A DNA stretch of 64,000 bases from Pomphorhynchus laevis (GCA_012934845.2 WNNJ02002709.1:41859-105858), one strand, 5' to 3'. Shown: positions 1-11,789, counted from the stretch's first letter. Numbers and translations are program-made. The notes: generated from the sequence alone by a model not told the origin.

Positions 1-401
1 TGGTGTATTCTTCGTTCATTTTCAATACTTACCCCTCGAATTTTTAGAACAGTATTCGCCGCATTTTCACTACCGACTATTGAATTTGGTCTTCCAGTAG
101 GTAGTAGGATAAACGAATAATAAAGTAAAAGATAAACAAATAATCGAGAGTTTGAAGTTTATCTTCTAAGCAGGTAGTAGATTTTCACGGTTTGTCCTAT
201 GAACATCGACTTATTAGGTGCCAGTCGATTAAGTATTAAACTGTCACCTATTGTCAATTAGTATCTTCATGGAGCGGCCTAGACAACGTATGTTCGACAT
301 ACGTCGATATACGGCTAAATAATTGGCCGGTTTGCATCAGCCGTAAAGATAGTCCTTTCATAGACTATCTCAGATTCCTCCGAAGATTCATACGGCGAAT
401 T

Positions 402-641
402 AGGCAATAGACGAAAAGGCGGAAGAGAGTCACGGGGGCCAGTTTCTTTACTGTAGCGATGCTGGATCATCAAAAGATATCGGGAACGGAACATAGCCGA
501 ACAAACAAAATCACTCAGACTCTAACGGCAGATTGAACAATGGACGAAAAGGAGGAAGAGTCTCGGAGACCTGTTTCCTCACAGTAGCGATGTGTGATTA
601 TCAAAGGATATCGGGAACGGGAGATAGCCGAACAAACAAAT
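402..641 (+). repeat. Tandem duplication in LINE leader
   Basis: Two adjacent copies of a roughly 130-bp unit, about 131 bp apart, each holding 'gacgaaaagg', 'tatcgggaacgg' and 'atagccgaacaaacaaa'. They lie just upstream of the endonuclease-like coding region of the RTE-like LINE and in the same orientation, so they probably form its 5' leader. Tandem leader repeats are common in LINEs and often hold promoter activity; that role is inferred here. Confidence 0.65.
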
Positions 642-789
642 CAAGACAGTGAAAATGACTAGAAAAAATACAAAATTAAGTGCGAAGAACAATGGTAAAC
701 TCACCACTGACCGGAGAAGTTTTCATTGTCGGGTCCTGTGTGACCAGGCAGTTGTATAGATACAGCGAAAGAGGCATCAACAACCTAAG

Positions 790-1613
790 CGGACTAGACT
801 CCATGTAGGAACGTGGAATGTCATCTCGCTGACAGGGAAGGAACCAGAATTAGCTGAAGAGATGGTTCGTTGCGGTTTTGAAATAGTCGGAGTGACTTAT
901 CTTTACTATTCTGAAACTGAAACTAAACTTTTGGATCAAGGCTGGACATTGAACTATTCGGGAGTTACCAACGGAAAGCGACGACAAGCGGCTGTAGTGA
1001 TACTTACAAGTTCCAGGTTGTCTCGTTCGTGGTAGAGAGGTTTAACGAAAGGCTGGCGTCTCTGAGACTTTTAGTCAAAGAGTGAAAGTGGATAACTGTT
1101 GTGTGTGCGTATGCTCCCAACATTATCTCAGAATACACAGCCTTTGTGGAAAATCTTCAGGCTCTGTTTGATAGTATTCCTGTTAAATATTCCCTAGTTT
1201 TATTGGATGACTTCAATGCTCGTGTTGGTAGCGACAGTAACACTTGGAAGGGAGTGTTGGGGAGGAACGGACTATCCGATCTGAATGCGAGTGGTGTTGA
1301 ATTATTGCACTTATGTTCTCGTAACAATTTGTGCGTAACCAACACAATGTTTGAATATAAGGAAATCCATAGAAGCACATGGTATCAGGATTCTCTCAGT
1401 CGAAGATAAATGATCGATGTTGTAATCGTTTCATCTAATCTGCGACATTATGTTCTGGACACTCGTGTGAAGAGAGGGGCTGAGCTGTCAACCGATCATT
1501 ACCTTGTAGTTAGAAAACTTCGATGGCAGGATCGAATGCTAGACAAGCCAGGTAAACCCAAACGTTGTGTGAGGGCGTGTTGGGAGCGTCTAACAGATGT
1601 TTCTGTCAAATAA
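790..1613 (+). pseudogene. LINE AP-endonuclease domain, broken
   Basis: Translated pieces resemble an exonuclease-endonuclease-phosphatase domain: 'LGTWNVISLTGK' near 809 (the usual first motif has T-W-N), 'LLDDFNARVGSD' near 1204 (the D-F-N motif that holds catalytic Asp and Asn), and 'STDHYLVV' near 1492 (the S-D-H motif). This domain nicks target DNA to prime reverse transcription. The usual 'GDFNA' reads 'DDFNA' here, and a stop at 1407 separates 'SLSRR' from 'MIDVVIVSS', which are contiguous in relatives. Non-functional. Confidence 0.75.
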
Positions 1614-1649
1614 CGTTTTTCTGGCTACATCCGGGAGGATTTCTCTCGG

Positions 1650-3435
1650 TTGCCAGAAGATGTAGCTTGGAAGAACTTTGGAGAGCACTTAGAACTTGAT
1701 TATAGGTCAGTTTCGAAGATGTTCTGGAGGACTATCATGAATCTTCGTGTTGGAAAGCAGAAAACTCCTCAAACTGTCTATGACAAGAATGGATCTATGC
1801 TGACTGACATTGAAGAAATTATTGGTTGTTGAAAAGAACATTTTAGGAGTATCCTAAATCCGATGGATATGCCTTCTCTTGTAGAAGTAGAGCCTTTAGA
1901 ACCAATGGAAGAGCTTATCTTTTTGGAAGAGGTCATTGCTGTTATTAAAAAAACTTCGTAATGGCAAGTCTTCCTTCTGGAGTAGACGTGATTCGACCTG
2001 AAGCTTTAAAGGCTCTTGACATTGTTAACATAAAGTGGCTAACACGGATCTTCAACGTTGCATTGAAGTCGGGCAAGGTTCCTAGTGAGTGGCGAACTGG
2101 GTAGTGGTACCGGTCTTAAAGAAAGGTGACCGAAGAGTGTGTTTTAATTATCGGGGCATCACTCTTCTTAGCTAAACTAGTAAGCTATTTGCTAGGATTC
2201 TTGACTTAAGGATACAGCCTATAGTTGAGGGACAGTTGCAAGAGGAACAATGAGGATTTCGTTTAGGTCGTGGAACTACGGATCAGCTCTTTACTCTCTC
2301 AAATATCCTCGAATGGTATTGGGATTTCGCTCAAACGGTCTACATGTGCTTTGTAGATTTGGAGAAGGCGTTCGACCGAGTTCCGTGAGAGGGGTACTAA
2401 GGGAGTATGGAGAACCACACTATCTTCGGGTAGCTGTGACTTCTCTATATGAACAAATTATGAGTTGTGTTCGTGTTCTAGTTAGGAAGTCTGAATCATT
2501 TCTAGTAGGCGTTGGGCCTCGTCAGGGTTGTCCTTTGTCTCTACTTTTGTCCCTTGTTTACATATACAAAATTACGAGACTGGCTGTTCTGACGGATGTC
2601 GGTTTTCAGTTCAGTTCCATCAGGATACCATCTCTGCTTTTTTGCAGATGATGTTGTCTTGTTGGCTTCTTGTTCTGAGGACTTACAATGCTTACTAGAT
2701 CGATTCACGATGGAATGCTAAGCGGCATGGATGTTGGTTAGTACCTCCAAGACAGTCTCTATGTGTGCGTCTCGAATTCAGGTGTCAATTTCAATCCGTA
2801 TTGGGAAAATGTTCTTCCTGATGTGGATGACTTCAAGTATCTTAAGGTATTGTTCTCGACGGACGGCAGGAACATCAGGGAGATTGATAAGCGAATTTGT
2901 GCAACTAACGTAGCGATGCGTTCTTTGTACAGGTATGTCGTTGTGAAGCGAAAGTTGAGTCTTCGGGCGAAGCTTTCGGTTTACTACGCAATCTTCGTTC
3001 CTATCTTAGCATATGGTCATGAGCTTTGGGTTATACCGAAAGGATAATATCTGGAATACAGGCGACCGAAATGAATTTCCTTCGAGGTGTGGCCGGTCTA
3101 AGCATTAGAGATAAGGTTAGGAATTCGGTCATCCGGAATGGACTCGGAGTAAAGTCGTTGTTTTTCCACATCAAAGAAAGTCAGTTGAGATGGCTAGGTC
3201 ACGTTCTGAAGATGTCTATGGATCGCCTTCCTTGGAGGGTTTTCCAGGCCGGAATTTCTGGAAAGTGACCTCGATGTATACATGATACCGATGGAGAGAT
3301 CAAATCTCCAAACTGGCCGAAGATCGCCTTGGGCTATCTAAAAGAGAACTCTGGTATGTCGCCCAAGATCGTGATGCCTAGATTAGTTTGGTTCGTGCAC
3401 TGCCTATACGACCCGACACCCGGACCAGTGATTAA
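1650..3435 (+). pseudogene. LINE reverse transcriptase, broken
   Basis: Pieces in several frames give the expected order. First is 'VGKQKTPQTVYDKNGSML' near 1750, the pre-RT linker. Next is 'FDRV' in the palm-A block near 2370, then 'GVGPRQGCPLS' near 2510. The catalytic 'FADDVVLLAS' box lies near 2640. The C-terminal part has 'VVKRKLSLRAKLSVYYAI' (2938 onward), 'YGHELWV' (3010) and 'ESQLRWLGHVLKM' (3176). The reading frame changes at least four times. The block after 3268 still reads like the conserved tail ('ALPIRPDTRTSD' near 3400). Non-functional. Confidence 0.75.
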
Positions 3436-3440
3436 CAAAA

Positions 3441-6100
3441 AAAATCTGGTGTATTATTTGTTTTTTTTTCTTGTCAAGAAGTTGCTGTTGTAATAAAGCA
3501 ACAAGTATGCAAGACGATTGTTCTGAAATCATTTCCACATCGCGCAAACAACGGCTGGAACATTTTTTACAATATTTAGTCAATATAGTCTACCAAATTT
3601 TTCCGTGGCAGATTAAGACAACATATATTTTGCTGTTGATTTCTGCCTTTGTCTCTTTTTTCTGCTTTTAATTTTTTGTCTAATTTCTAACACACAAATC
3701 CAACACTAAGTGCTAACTGAGCTCCACTGTTGTATTCTCATAATAATATATATTTTTTACTGATGATCAGTCATTTCGTTCACTAATTTTACGCCAAAAC
3801 TTTGTTTGAACTAGCAAATGCATTTTTACAATTAAACGTTTTGAATATAACATCTCGAAAGTTGGAAATACCATATGATGTTTGCATGTCTGCTAAAGGT
3901 GGTTGAGATTGGTTGTTTTAAGTAAATCTAAATATGTTACATTTGGACACTCAGTCTTGATCAATAAATTTAGAAAACTAATTGTCGACCCTCTACTTTA
4001 AAAAGCAATCTGAATTAAGAACCAAAGAAAAATAAGTGATTCCTTGTTAAATAAGTTAATTTTTTAAATTCCCAAGCCTGCCTATATACTACCCTAATCT
4101 TTACATTCTGTCCAACCCATCATCATAACAACATTTAATACTTATTCATATGTGATGAGTAAGTACATATATAATGAACTTAATGATACATAAAGTATTA
4201 AACACTTTTTTCTGTAAAGGATGGCATACAGTTCGCCAGACAGTTAAAGAATATCGACATACCTGACAGGATAATGCTGTCGACGGATGCTATATCACCT
4301 TTTACAATCCTCTTACTCTTATAAGCTATTAAGTTAGAACCTGGGTTATTTGTTGATATTGAGCTCGGAAAACATTTAACCTTCGAGGATTGTGTTACTT
4401 TATTGAAACTATAAATCAAAAAAAAATATTATTTAATGTTTGAAAATCAATGATAATTATTTCCATTATTTTTTATGGAAACGCAAATCGGTTTTGATTA
4501 AATTTTCTCGACCTGTTAAACAAATGTTTTCTCTTGCGTTTCATGATGATTACCTGTCAACAGACAATGATCATTCTTAATTAGTGAAGATTTACCTTTA
4601 GAATGCAAGCGAAAACGAGGTTCATAAACAAAATTATAGCAGACTTCTCAGAAAAGATCATGAATTAGCATGTTATTATATTTTGCTTCACAAAAATAGC
4701 TTTAGTCATTCGTTGTATAACATCATATTTCATTTTAAGATCAGTTAACTTTCATCGTCTTTAAGTCGTTTTTAGTCTGCAAAAAGAATTACTTGTAAAA
4801 TATATATAGAATTACTCTATAGATTATCAACACCAAATTATGTAAAATTAATTGATGGTACTGCACCTAGTGACCAAATTTAGCGGGGTATCGGTGTATT
4901 GCTAGGGGATATACTAAACCCTTTGTTATTCTCATTGTTCTTCTGTGACCTTATCATGGCTATCAAATCTAACAAGGGATTAACATTTGTATTCCTCTAC
5001 GCTGATAAATTGATATGATTACAATTACTCGTCGAAGTAGGTTATCTTGCTCGGATGTTCTGCGAAACAATGATAAGAAAGTAGATTTTATTAATTCATA
5101 CAATCTCGCTGGTCGTTTCAAGAAACAGTTGGAGACAAATAAGGGTCGTCAAAGCTTAGATGTCCCTTTATCCGAATGCAGCATTTGCCCACCAGACATT
5201 GAGCCATAATATATCAACAATAGTTAATATTAGCTATTAAAATGGGTCAAATAACAACGCTGAAAAATAACAGATAAATTATTTCAACGGACTTTTTCGT
5301 CAATGATGAGACACTAAATTGACTGGAAGATTTTCTGTGGCACTCAAATCACGGATAAACAATTTATTTATGGTCATTTTTAAAGATTTTGTAAGTGATT
5401 TAAGTAAAAGTACTGAGGTTCAAATACATAAGATGTGCTTGCGTAAAACATTACGCAGTGACTGTGATTGGTCATGAAGCCTAAATTATTAAAGAATTGT
5501 TGGGCAGTTTATAAAGCGAATATATGATGCGTTAAGAAAGAAGAAACATTATCGGACTTTCTCAATTACGCAATCGTAAACAAACATGAAATCAACTTCG
5601 ACAATGTAAAGAGCAGGTTCATGGTCGAAAATTGGGAAATTTACCGATCAACTATAAAGGTTATGAAGGATGTAAGTTAACAAGCATCAAATTTAATACT
5701 CAAGATGCCGGCCTGTAGCGAACGAACATTATCAAAAATCTTTCAGTGACTCATATTACCACATATATGACACATAATTATTTTACCTTTTTTACTTGAT
5801 TGCTTGATAAGGATTCCTGAAAGAATCGAACCCCGCAGAATATTTTATTTTCCTCATTTTTGGTGGTAAGAGCAAGCATCACAGATTTAAATTGCATATA
5901 ATTTATGTAGATTATTAATATTATTATAAGGGTGCATTGATGCACACAGTTCGATAACTTTAAAATAGTTTCGCGCTTTTAAGGGTTCGTCATCTCCTGA
6001 ACAAATTAAGGCGCTAATGTATAAAATGTAGCATTATTGTAAAATACAATTAGGTTTATTGGCATGCATGCGAAAATATGAAAAATATTAATTATAATTA
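3441..6100. other. Intergenic, no gene recognised
   Basis: AT-rich DNA between the RTE-like LINE and the 3' side of DDX46. Short open frames (for example 4198-4419 minus and 5015-5209 plus) show no family features and I treat them as chance. Around 4860-5210 a few stretches read like very old LINE sequence ('LGDILNPLLFSLFFCDLIMAIKS' type wording near 4900), too weak to call. Confidence 0.5.
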
Positions 6101-6103
6101 GAT

Positions 6104-6340
6104 CAGCTAACTGAGTCTACGTATTTTATATTATTTATAAATTAAAAATAATGCTAAATTAAAATTTAATAAATAATTATAAATAATAAATAATATTTTA
6201 TATAATTTATATCAAGTTTAAATTTAAAATAAAAAGTCAATTTTTATGAATTGACTTTTTATAAATAAGAGACAATGTATCTGAATAAGGATTAGGATCA
6301 TTAGGAGAAACTGCTATGTTATAAGATTAAATTACAGATT
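6104..6340 (-). mobile_element. Naiad-type PLE tail, solo fragment
   Basis: Begins with 'agatcagctaactgagtcta', the same 3' terminus seen at 12051, 53923, 55730 and 59081, followed by the AT-rich tail and a diverged, incomplete version of the structured block ('tcattaggagaaactgctat' at 6298-6317). It reads 3' to 5' on the plus strand, so the element points to the minus strand. It is older than the other copies and truncated inside the structured block. It lies about 280 bp beyond the stop codon of DDX46. Confidence 0.7.
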
Positions 6341-6615
6341 ATCTATATGTAAGTTACGGATTATTTATAGTGTAGGATGATTATCCATGCATTAGTAAAT
6401 TGAAATTAAGATCAGCATGATGCAAACAAAATTTTTAACTTTAAAACGTATATGCATTGAAACAAAAATTATTAGAGCAATTTATAAAAGGCACTCTGAA
6501 AATACAGTGCTTTGTTTAACTAACTAACAATTACACAACAATGGTGTTAGTAAAACTTGTAGGAGGAGTACAGCGGAATTATGAAATAAGTATACTAAAT
6601 TGTATATTGTATATA
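6341..6615 (-). other. Probable DDX46 3' flank
   Basis: AT-rich sequence directly downstream of the DDX46 stop codon. It probably holds the 3' untranslated region and polyadenylation site, but I could not identify a clear AATAAA on the minus strand here. Confidence 0.35.
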
Positions 6616-9600
6616 TTACATAACTTTATACCGTCCTCGGTTGACCATTTGTAGAGCCGGATTTTGCATCTTCATCATTTCCTCCTTAATAATACGTTTG
6701 ATTTCAGATTTGGCCAATTGCAGACCTCGTTCGGTAAGCGCTTCAAGTATCAGATACAATCTGGATTCACCTTGGGGAGGCGGTTTACCGGGTGGAAAAT
6801 ATTTCCCACGTACAGTAATAGCCGCTTCAGCGTATTCAGCAATGTGACTTAATGTTTCCTTTGAAGTTACCTTCCATCGTGCATTTTGGGGAAAATCGTT
6901 AATTTCAAGCTCTTCCTCGTATACCTTTATATCTTCCTGATCTTGGCCCCCTTCTCGCTCCTTTGGTACGTAATTTAACTTGTTGTTCAATTTGCCGGCA
7001 ATTTGTTCAGCTATTGATTTTCCTGAAATAAAATTGCTTAACATTGTGTTATCCAATTTAGATGAAGACGATTGAGTCAGTATGTCTTTGATATCAGCCT
7101 TATTGTGATGAATTTTAGCTGCGAGCAATTTGGCAAATGCTAATTTCTCAACATTTGTTTGTCTGTTGTCGTCAGATTGTAATGTGGACGAATCTGCCAT
7201 TGAGCCTGCTGCCGACGATAGTACTTCACCTGGATTCTTAATTCTAGTTTTGCTTTTCAAAGTCTTGTCGATTTCGTTGTCAATATCAACACCATCTTCA
7301 TCATCAGAGTCTTGCATCCCAAACATGAGCTTTTGAACCCGCTTACGGTCATCTAAAAACGCCTGTTCTTCGTCATCAAATTTAAATCCCTTACCACCAA
7401 ATCCTCCAACACCAGATTTTATTTGAATTCCCTGTTGAGCCATTTTAGCCTTGTAATTATCCCAGAGCTGCTGTAATTCAACACCAGCCTTTATATGACA
7501 AAGCTCTAATGCTTTTATCACATCTCCTGCAAGTTTCTCCTGATTGGCAGTGATGAATGTAACTGCAACTCCGTCTCGGCCTGCACGACCAGTTCGACCA
7601 CAACGATGCACGTAATCTTCATAGTGGTTAGGACAATCATAGTTCACAACGAGAATAATGTCTTTTACATCAATACCTCGTGCGGCCACTGACGTAGCTA
7701 TCATGAGCCTGACGACTCCAGCCTTAAAATCCGAGATGACACTATCACGATCATACTGATCAATTCCACCATGAAGGGCTAAGCAGGGATAGGAACTGTG
7801 CATAAGATTCTTCATAAGCTCATCAGCATGTTCCTGCTTATGAACAAATACAAGAACGCTACCATGTTCGTGATAAATACCTAAAAGTTCAAGCAATTTC
7901 AGATATTTTTGATCATCATTTAACATAAACACTTGTTGATCAACGGATTCACATACAACGCTTCTCCCACCAACAACTATTTCAATAGGCTTGCGTAGAG
8001 CTCTTCTAGCCAAAGCCTCCATTTGTCTAGGAAATGTAGCCGAAAACATTACAGTTTGACGATCTGGACGAATACATTCGAGGATTTTGTTGACCTGCGG
8101 TTCAAATCCCATGTCAAACATTCGATCTGCTTCATCAATAACAACATAAGTTGCTCTACGTAAATTTGTTACTTTACCATTATTAGCAGCAAGCATATCG
8201 ATCATTCTTCCTGGTGTGCAAACAACAATCTCAGTCCCTCGTTTGAGATCAGCAATTTGCTCAGAAATACCTGTTCCACCGTAGACGGCAACAACTCGTA
8301 AATCCAAGCCTTTACAGAACCTCCGGCATTCCTTTGCAATCTGCATTGCCAATTCTCGAGTTGGCGTTATTATTATGCCGATTGGTCCGTCATCTGGTTC
8401 TAGAGGAGGCTGGGCTTTAATATGACGAAACATAGGCAGCAAAAATGCAAGAGTTTTACCACTTCCGGTTTTTGCTATACCAAGCATATCTCTACCGGAA
8501 GCTATTACGGGCAAAGCTTGCGATTGAATTGGTGTTGGTTTATGCATTCCATAACGTTTTAGCAAATCAAGTATAGACAAATAGGTTATACACTGAGCCC
8601 AAGTTTTTATAGGTTTTGGACATTTCTTCCCTGTTACTTGAATATTATCCATATCTTGACGAAGCTGTGCTACTTCCTCTTTTGAAAGGTTAGCTATTTC
8701 AGGGACCTCATTGTAAAAACGTTTTCTAAATTTACGGTAATATATCATATTGTGATCAGTATTAATACAATCTGCCTTACTTTTCTTGCAAGCAAATATA
8801 TCTTCATCGTCCGAATAATCTTCAGATGAATATTCTAAAGCGTCAGCATTTTGCTCCATAATGTCGCCTTTGTTTATTTGTTTGCGTTCAGATACATTTG
8901 TACGCACTATTACTGCCTTGGTGACACCACCGCAACTATCAATTTTGGAATCGTTTGTAGTCGTTGGCTTTTGTGATCGCTGCTGCGGCGATTGTGGCGA
9001 CTGATTATTACTAGCGACGATATTGCTCACTCCTTGTGAATTTCTTATAGTCATTTCTCCTTCATTTAAATTCTTAATCTGCTTAGAAATCATTAACATG
9101 TATTCATCTAATGGATCAATTTCTTCGTCTCCCACGTTTCCCTCTTCCACCACGTTATCGTTGTCCTTGAATTCATCAGAAGATAGATTGTTCTCCTTTG
9201 AGCGAGTTTGTTCGACATCATCCTTCTTTAATTCTTTATCTTCTGCTGTATCTATTCCCGTCTTGTCATTGTTACAATTACTATTATCATCGTCAAGTTT
9301 GTTTGCTTTTCCTTCTTCAGATGTTTCCTCGTTTTCTTCATCCAATATCCATTTATCAGTGTCTATTGTTTCGTCTTTCTTGGGCACATCATCAAGCGGA
9401 TCTTTTACAGATTTAGGTTTGCGCTTCTGTCTCCACTCTTCTATCCGCTGACGACGTTTTAGCATTGCTTGTTCAATTTTCTCGCTCGCTTCTGCAATGT
9501 CTAACTTGGAATCTTCATTATCATGATCATCACTAATACCACTGCCAATCAAATGTTGCTTGCTTAATGTTACCTTCGAGGACCGATTTAATAATGTATG

Positions 9601-10413
9601 TGCAGAAGAAGAGGATTTACTACTATTTGAGTGACTGCCGACGTTTTTGCTCGATGAGGTCTTGACGCTAGTATGACTTTTGTGATGATTCGATTTATTA
9701 CTTGAAAATTGTGATTTCGTATTGTAACTACTACTCATCGCTATATCGGTACTGGTAGCATTATCACTTATGATATCAGTAGTCACGGATTTGTCAAGCT
9801 GCTGTTGCTGGGTGACGACTTTGTGGTCATTGTGTTTGCTTCGTCTCACATCGTTATGCTGCTTAGTTTCAGTAGTTTTTAAATTACGACTACCCGATGA
9901 TGATACAATACCAACACTATTGTTAACACATTTCCTATCTGAAGTTTTCATAACGACATTAACGTTATCGTCGTTACTGTCGCTCGATTCAGTGGATGAG
10001 TTAGTTACTTCATCGTAATAGCTTTTCCTGTAGCAGCGTTGACTATAATGAGATGATTTACCGTTGTTATTACGATTGCTGTCACTTTTGTCGAACCTCT
10101 GCGATGATTTTGTTGATTGCTTAGTCGTATCATCGCTGTCTAACTTTGGGCGATGCTTATTGTGTCGTGTACTGGAAGCCGATTGTTCAGATCCTTTCTT
10201 TTTCTGATCTTGTTCACGGTAATGATGACGGTCGTGGTTACTTGAATGATGGTAATTTTGATGTCGATGCTTTTTGTCCGATAGTAAGCAGTGTTTCGAC
10301 AGTTTCGAAGCGTGCTTTACCTTGCTCCCACTATTTGAATCACTATAAGAATCATCGGATTTGTAGGTAGAGTGGGATGATGAATCTGAGGAGTAACGTC
10401 GCTTTCTTACCAT
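6616..10413 (-). CDS. DDX46: DEAD-box RNA helicase DDX46/PRP5
   Basis: A 1265-residue spliceosomal ATPase that acts in the nucleus, where it loads U2 snRNP at the branch site and proofreads it. Residues 1 to about 330 are Ser/Arg/His/Asn-rich, followed by a charged region. A 'DPLDEYM' motif near residue 431 corresponds to the DPLD motif through which PRP5/DDX46 contacts SF3B1. The helicase core has a Q motif ('PTPIQSQALP', about 622), Walker A 'AKTGSGKT' (about 646), 'PTRELA', 'TPGR', 'DEAD' (about 758), 'SAT' (about 789), 'ARGID' and 'HRCGRTGRAGR' (about 935). The C-terminal block ending 'VNRGRYKVM' is typical of the family. The length is near that of animal orthologues. The whole gene is one open frame with no intron, which is unusual for an animal. 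The start is the first ATG before the SR-rich region. No defect seen; a functional gene is likely. Confidence 0.95.
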   Translation of the reverse strand: MVRKRRYSSDSSSHSTYKSDDSYSDSNSGSKVKHASKLSKHCLLSDKKHRHQNYHHSSNHDRHHYREQDQKKKGSEQSASSTRHNKHRPKLDSDDTTKQSTKSSQRFDKSDSNRNNNGKSSHYSQRCYRKSYYDEVTNSSTESSDSNDDNVNVVMKTSDRKCVNNSVGIVSSSGSRNLKTTETKQHNDVRRSKHNDHKVVTQQQQLDKSVTTDIISDNATSTDIAMSSSYNTKSQFSSNKSNHHKSHTSVKTSSSKNVGSHSNSSKSSSSAHTLLNRSSKVTLSKQHLIGSGISDDHDNEDSKLDIAEASEKIEQAMLKRRQRIEEWRQKRKPKSVKDPLDDVPKKDETIDTDKWILDEENEETSEEGKANKLDDDNSNCNNDKTGIDTAEDKELKKDDVEQTRSKENNLSSDEFKDNDNVVEEGNVGDEEIDPLDEYMLMISKQIKNLNEGEMTIRNSQGVSNIVASNNQSPQSPQQRSQKPTTTNDSKIDSCGGVTKAVIVRTNVSERKQINKGDIMEQNADALEYSSEDYSDDEDIFACKKSKADCINTDHNMIYYRKFRKRFYNEVPEIANLSKEEVAQLRQDMDNIQVTGKKCPKPIKTWAQCITYLSILDLLKRYGMHKPTPIQSQALPVIASGRDMLGIAKTGSGKTLAFLLPMFRHIKAQPPLEPDDGPIGIIITPTRELAMQIAKECRRFCKGLDLRVVAVYGGTGISEQIADLKRGTEIVVCTPGRMIDMLAANNGKVTNLRRATYVVIDEADRMFDMGFEPQVNKILECIRPDRQTVMFSATFPRQMEALARRALRKPIEIVVGGRSVVCESVDQQVFMLNDDQKYLKLLELLGIYHEHGSVLVFVHKQEHADELMKNLMHSSYPCLALHGGIDQYDRDSVISDFKAGVVRLMIATSVAARGIDVKDIILVVNYDCPNHYEDYVHRCGRTGRAGRDGVAVTFITANQEKLAGDVIKALELCHIKAGVELQQLWDNYKAKMAQQGIQIKSGVGGFGGKGFKFDDEEQAFLDDRKRVQKLMFGMQDSDDEDGVDIDNEIDKTLKSKTRIKNPGEVLSSAAGSMADSSTLQSDDNRQTNVEKLAFAKLLAAKIHHNKADIKDILTQSSSSKLDNTMLSNFISGKSIAEQIAGKLNNKLNYVPKEREGGQDQEDIKVYEEELEINDFPQNARWKVTSKETLSHIAEYAEAAITVRGKYFPPGKPPPQGESRLYLILEALTERGLQLAKSEIKRIIKEEMMKMQNPALQMVNRGRYKVM

Positions 10414-11130
10414 TCTCTAAAAGTTCAGTTGATATTATATATAATATCATTAATTTTAAATAATATAATTTTATCGACAAATATTAAATAAAAGTAACAC
10501 AATCGTGGAAAAAAAGCATTTCAATCCTCGTTATATTAACATATCGGATCGTTCTAAAGAAGCATTCACGTAAAATACCGCTAAAATGTAAAGAAAAATA
10601 TTACATTAAACTTTTTAATTAATAAAGTCGTCGTTTAAGAAGTTTCAATGCTGTCAAAGTATTGATAGAAACAATCGACAACTACCTAAACGAAAGAACT
10701 GTAATTTCCGTTTTTATACACAGCTACTTTGAAGTGTAACTTTCAAAGAAAAGAAATTTTAAATTATTATTTTATTACATTTAAAAATAATTTACAAAGG
10801 CAAAAGAGACACTAAATTTCTTTAATCAAATCATGGGTACGTATACGTGCCATTAGTGTGCTCTTTCATATCACCGGGTGGTGACAAATATATTAATACA
10901 TATGGTCCTTTATGGTTTCATGCCGTTTTTAATATTTCATGCCGTTTTTGAAAAATTATAAAAATGAGAAAGAAAATATTTTCATAATATAAAGAAATAT
11001 ACTAATTTAAATAAGCTATTTAATATAGAAGCCAGCTATATTTAAAAATGGTTAAACCTTTTCTCTTAACGGGATTATTTTTTAAATATAAATTACACCA
11101 GATAACCTCCCAACATCTTCTTATTTTCAG
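10414..11130. other. Upstream region of DDX46, no gene
   Basis: Very AT-rich, non-coding in all frames I read. It should contain the DDX46 promoter and 5' leader (minus strand), but I see no distinct core element. A direct repeat of 'tttcatgccgtttttaatat' type sequence occurs near 10917-10945. Confidence 0.4.
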
Positions 11131-11135
11131 TTAAT

Positions 11136-11426
11136 ATGTCTGTGCGGTCATTGTTATTATTGAAATTTTTATGGCTATTTTTTATCCTGAACGCTATTTT
11201 AATCCTACTTATAAGCCAACAGAAGTACGCTACATTTCAGTATTGGTCGACTTCATCAGCTACTGATCCAATACCTACGTTTCACGTTTCGGTCCTTTTA
11301 ATGTTGGCTGACGATCACTCGACTCGTCTGATTTTATTAGCAATTAGATTTAATTGGCAATTAGATATTTTTATTAGTTTCCTATTGAAACTTCAACTTA
11401 TTTCGATAAGGTCAAACAACCACTGA
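11136..11426 (+). CDS. Hypothetical short protein, possible first exon
   Basis: An ATG-initiated frame of 96 codons. The ATG follows 'cttattttcag' (11120-11130), which looks like a 3' splice site with a pyrimidine tract. The N-terminus ('SLLLLKFLWLFFILNAILI', residues about 5-23) would make a good signal anchor or signal peptide, as in type II Golgi enzymes. The remainder is not recognisable and may run past an exon end. It could equally be chance in AT-rich DNA. I assign no function. Confidence 0.25.
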   Translation: MSVRSLLLLKFLWLFFILNAILILLISQQKYATFQYWSTSSATDPIPTFHVSVLLMLADDHSTRLILLAIRFNWQLDIFISFLLKLQLISIRSNNH

Positions 11427-11789
11427 GTTTCTACATGGCGGTCTACATTATACTTTCGTTCAAAAAATAAAGACTCATCTATTTTAAACACTGTAGGCGA
11501 GCCATTGGCATTTATACCTCCAAGTATTTTATTAGAATCATAAATTGATTCCCGCAAACGTTATGACACATTAAACACCATTCTAAAACAGTATTTTTAT
11601 TAAGTTTTATGTAGGAGTATATGTAATTTTGCATATCATCAAACAGAAAAAAAAACAAAATATCTTCAAAGCATTTTTTTAAATCATGTAAAAATGAATC
11701 ATGTCTGTCAGACAATTATATTCAATGAGATCAAGTCCTACATACCCATATTAATTAATAATTGTTTCATAGACATTATATGAATTTTT

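Larger units (their letters stand above)
265..3440 (+). mobile_element. RTE-like LINE, decayed copy
   Basis: A nearly full-length non-LTR retrotransposon. In order it has a leader with tandem repeats, an AP-type endonuclease region (about 790-1613), a reverse transcriptase region (about 1650-3268) and a tail ending in a short A run near 3432. The reading frame shifts repeatedly and several stops interrupt it, so it is dead. The phrases 'HYLVVRKLRW', 'MCFVDLEKAFDRV' and 'SIRDKVRNSVIRNGLGV' match, from memory, a fish-type RTE-like family. The 5' limit is approximate. Its base composition is clearly less AT-rich than the flanking DNA. Confidence 0.75.

Noticed and set aside
4860-5210. LINE remnant near DDX46
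   Set aside because: A few words resemble RT sequence after translation, but order and frame are too poor to support an entry.
9023-9451. Plus-strand 142-codon frame opposite DDX46
   Set aside because: It is antisense to the low-complexity acidic and Ser-rich part of DDX46, and its Ser/Leu/Phe composition is what the complement would give.
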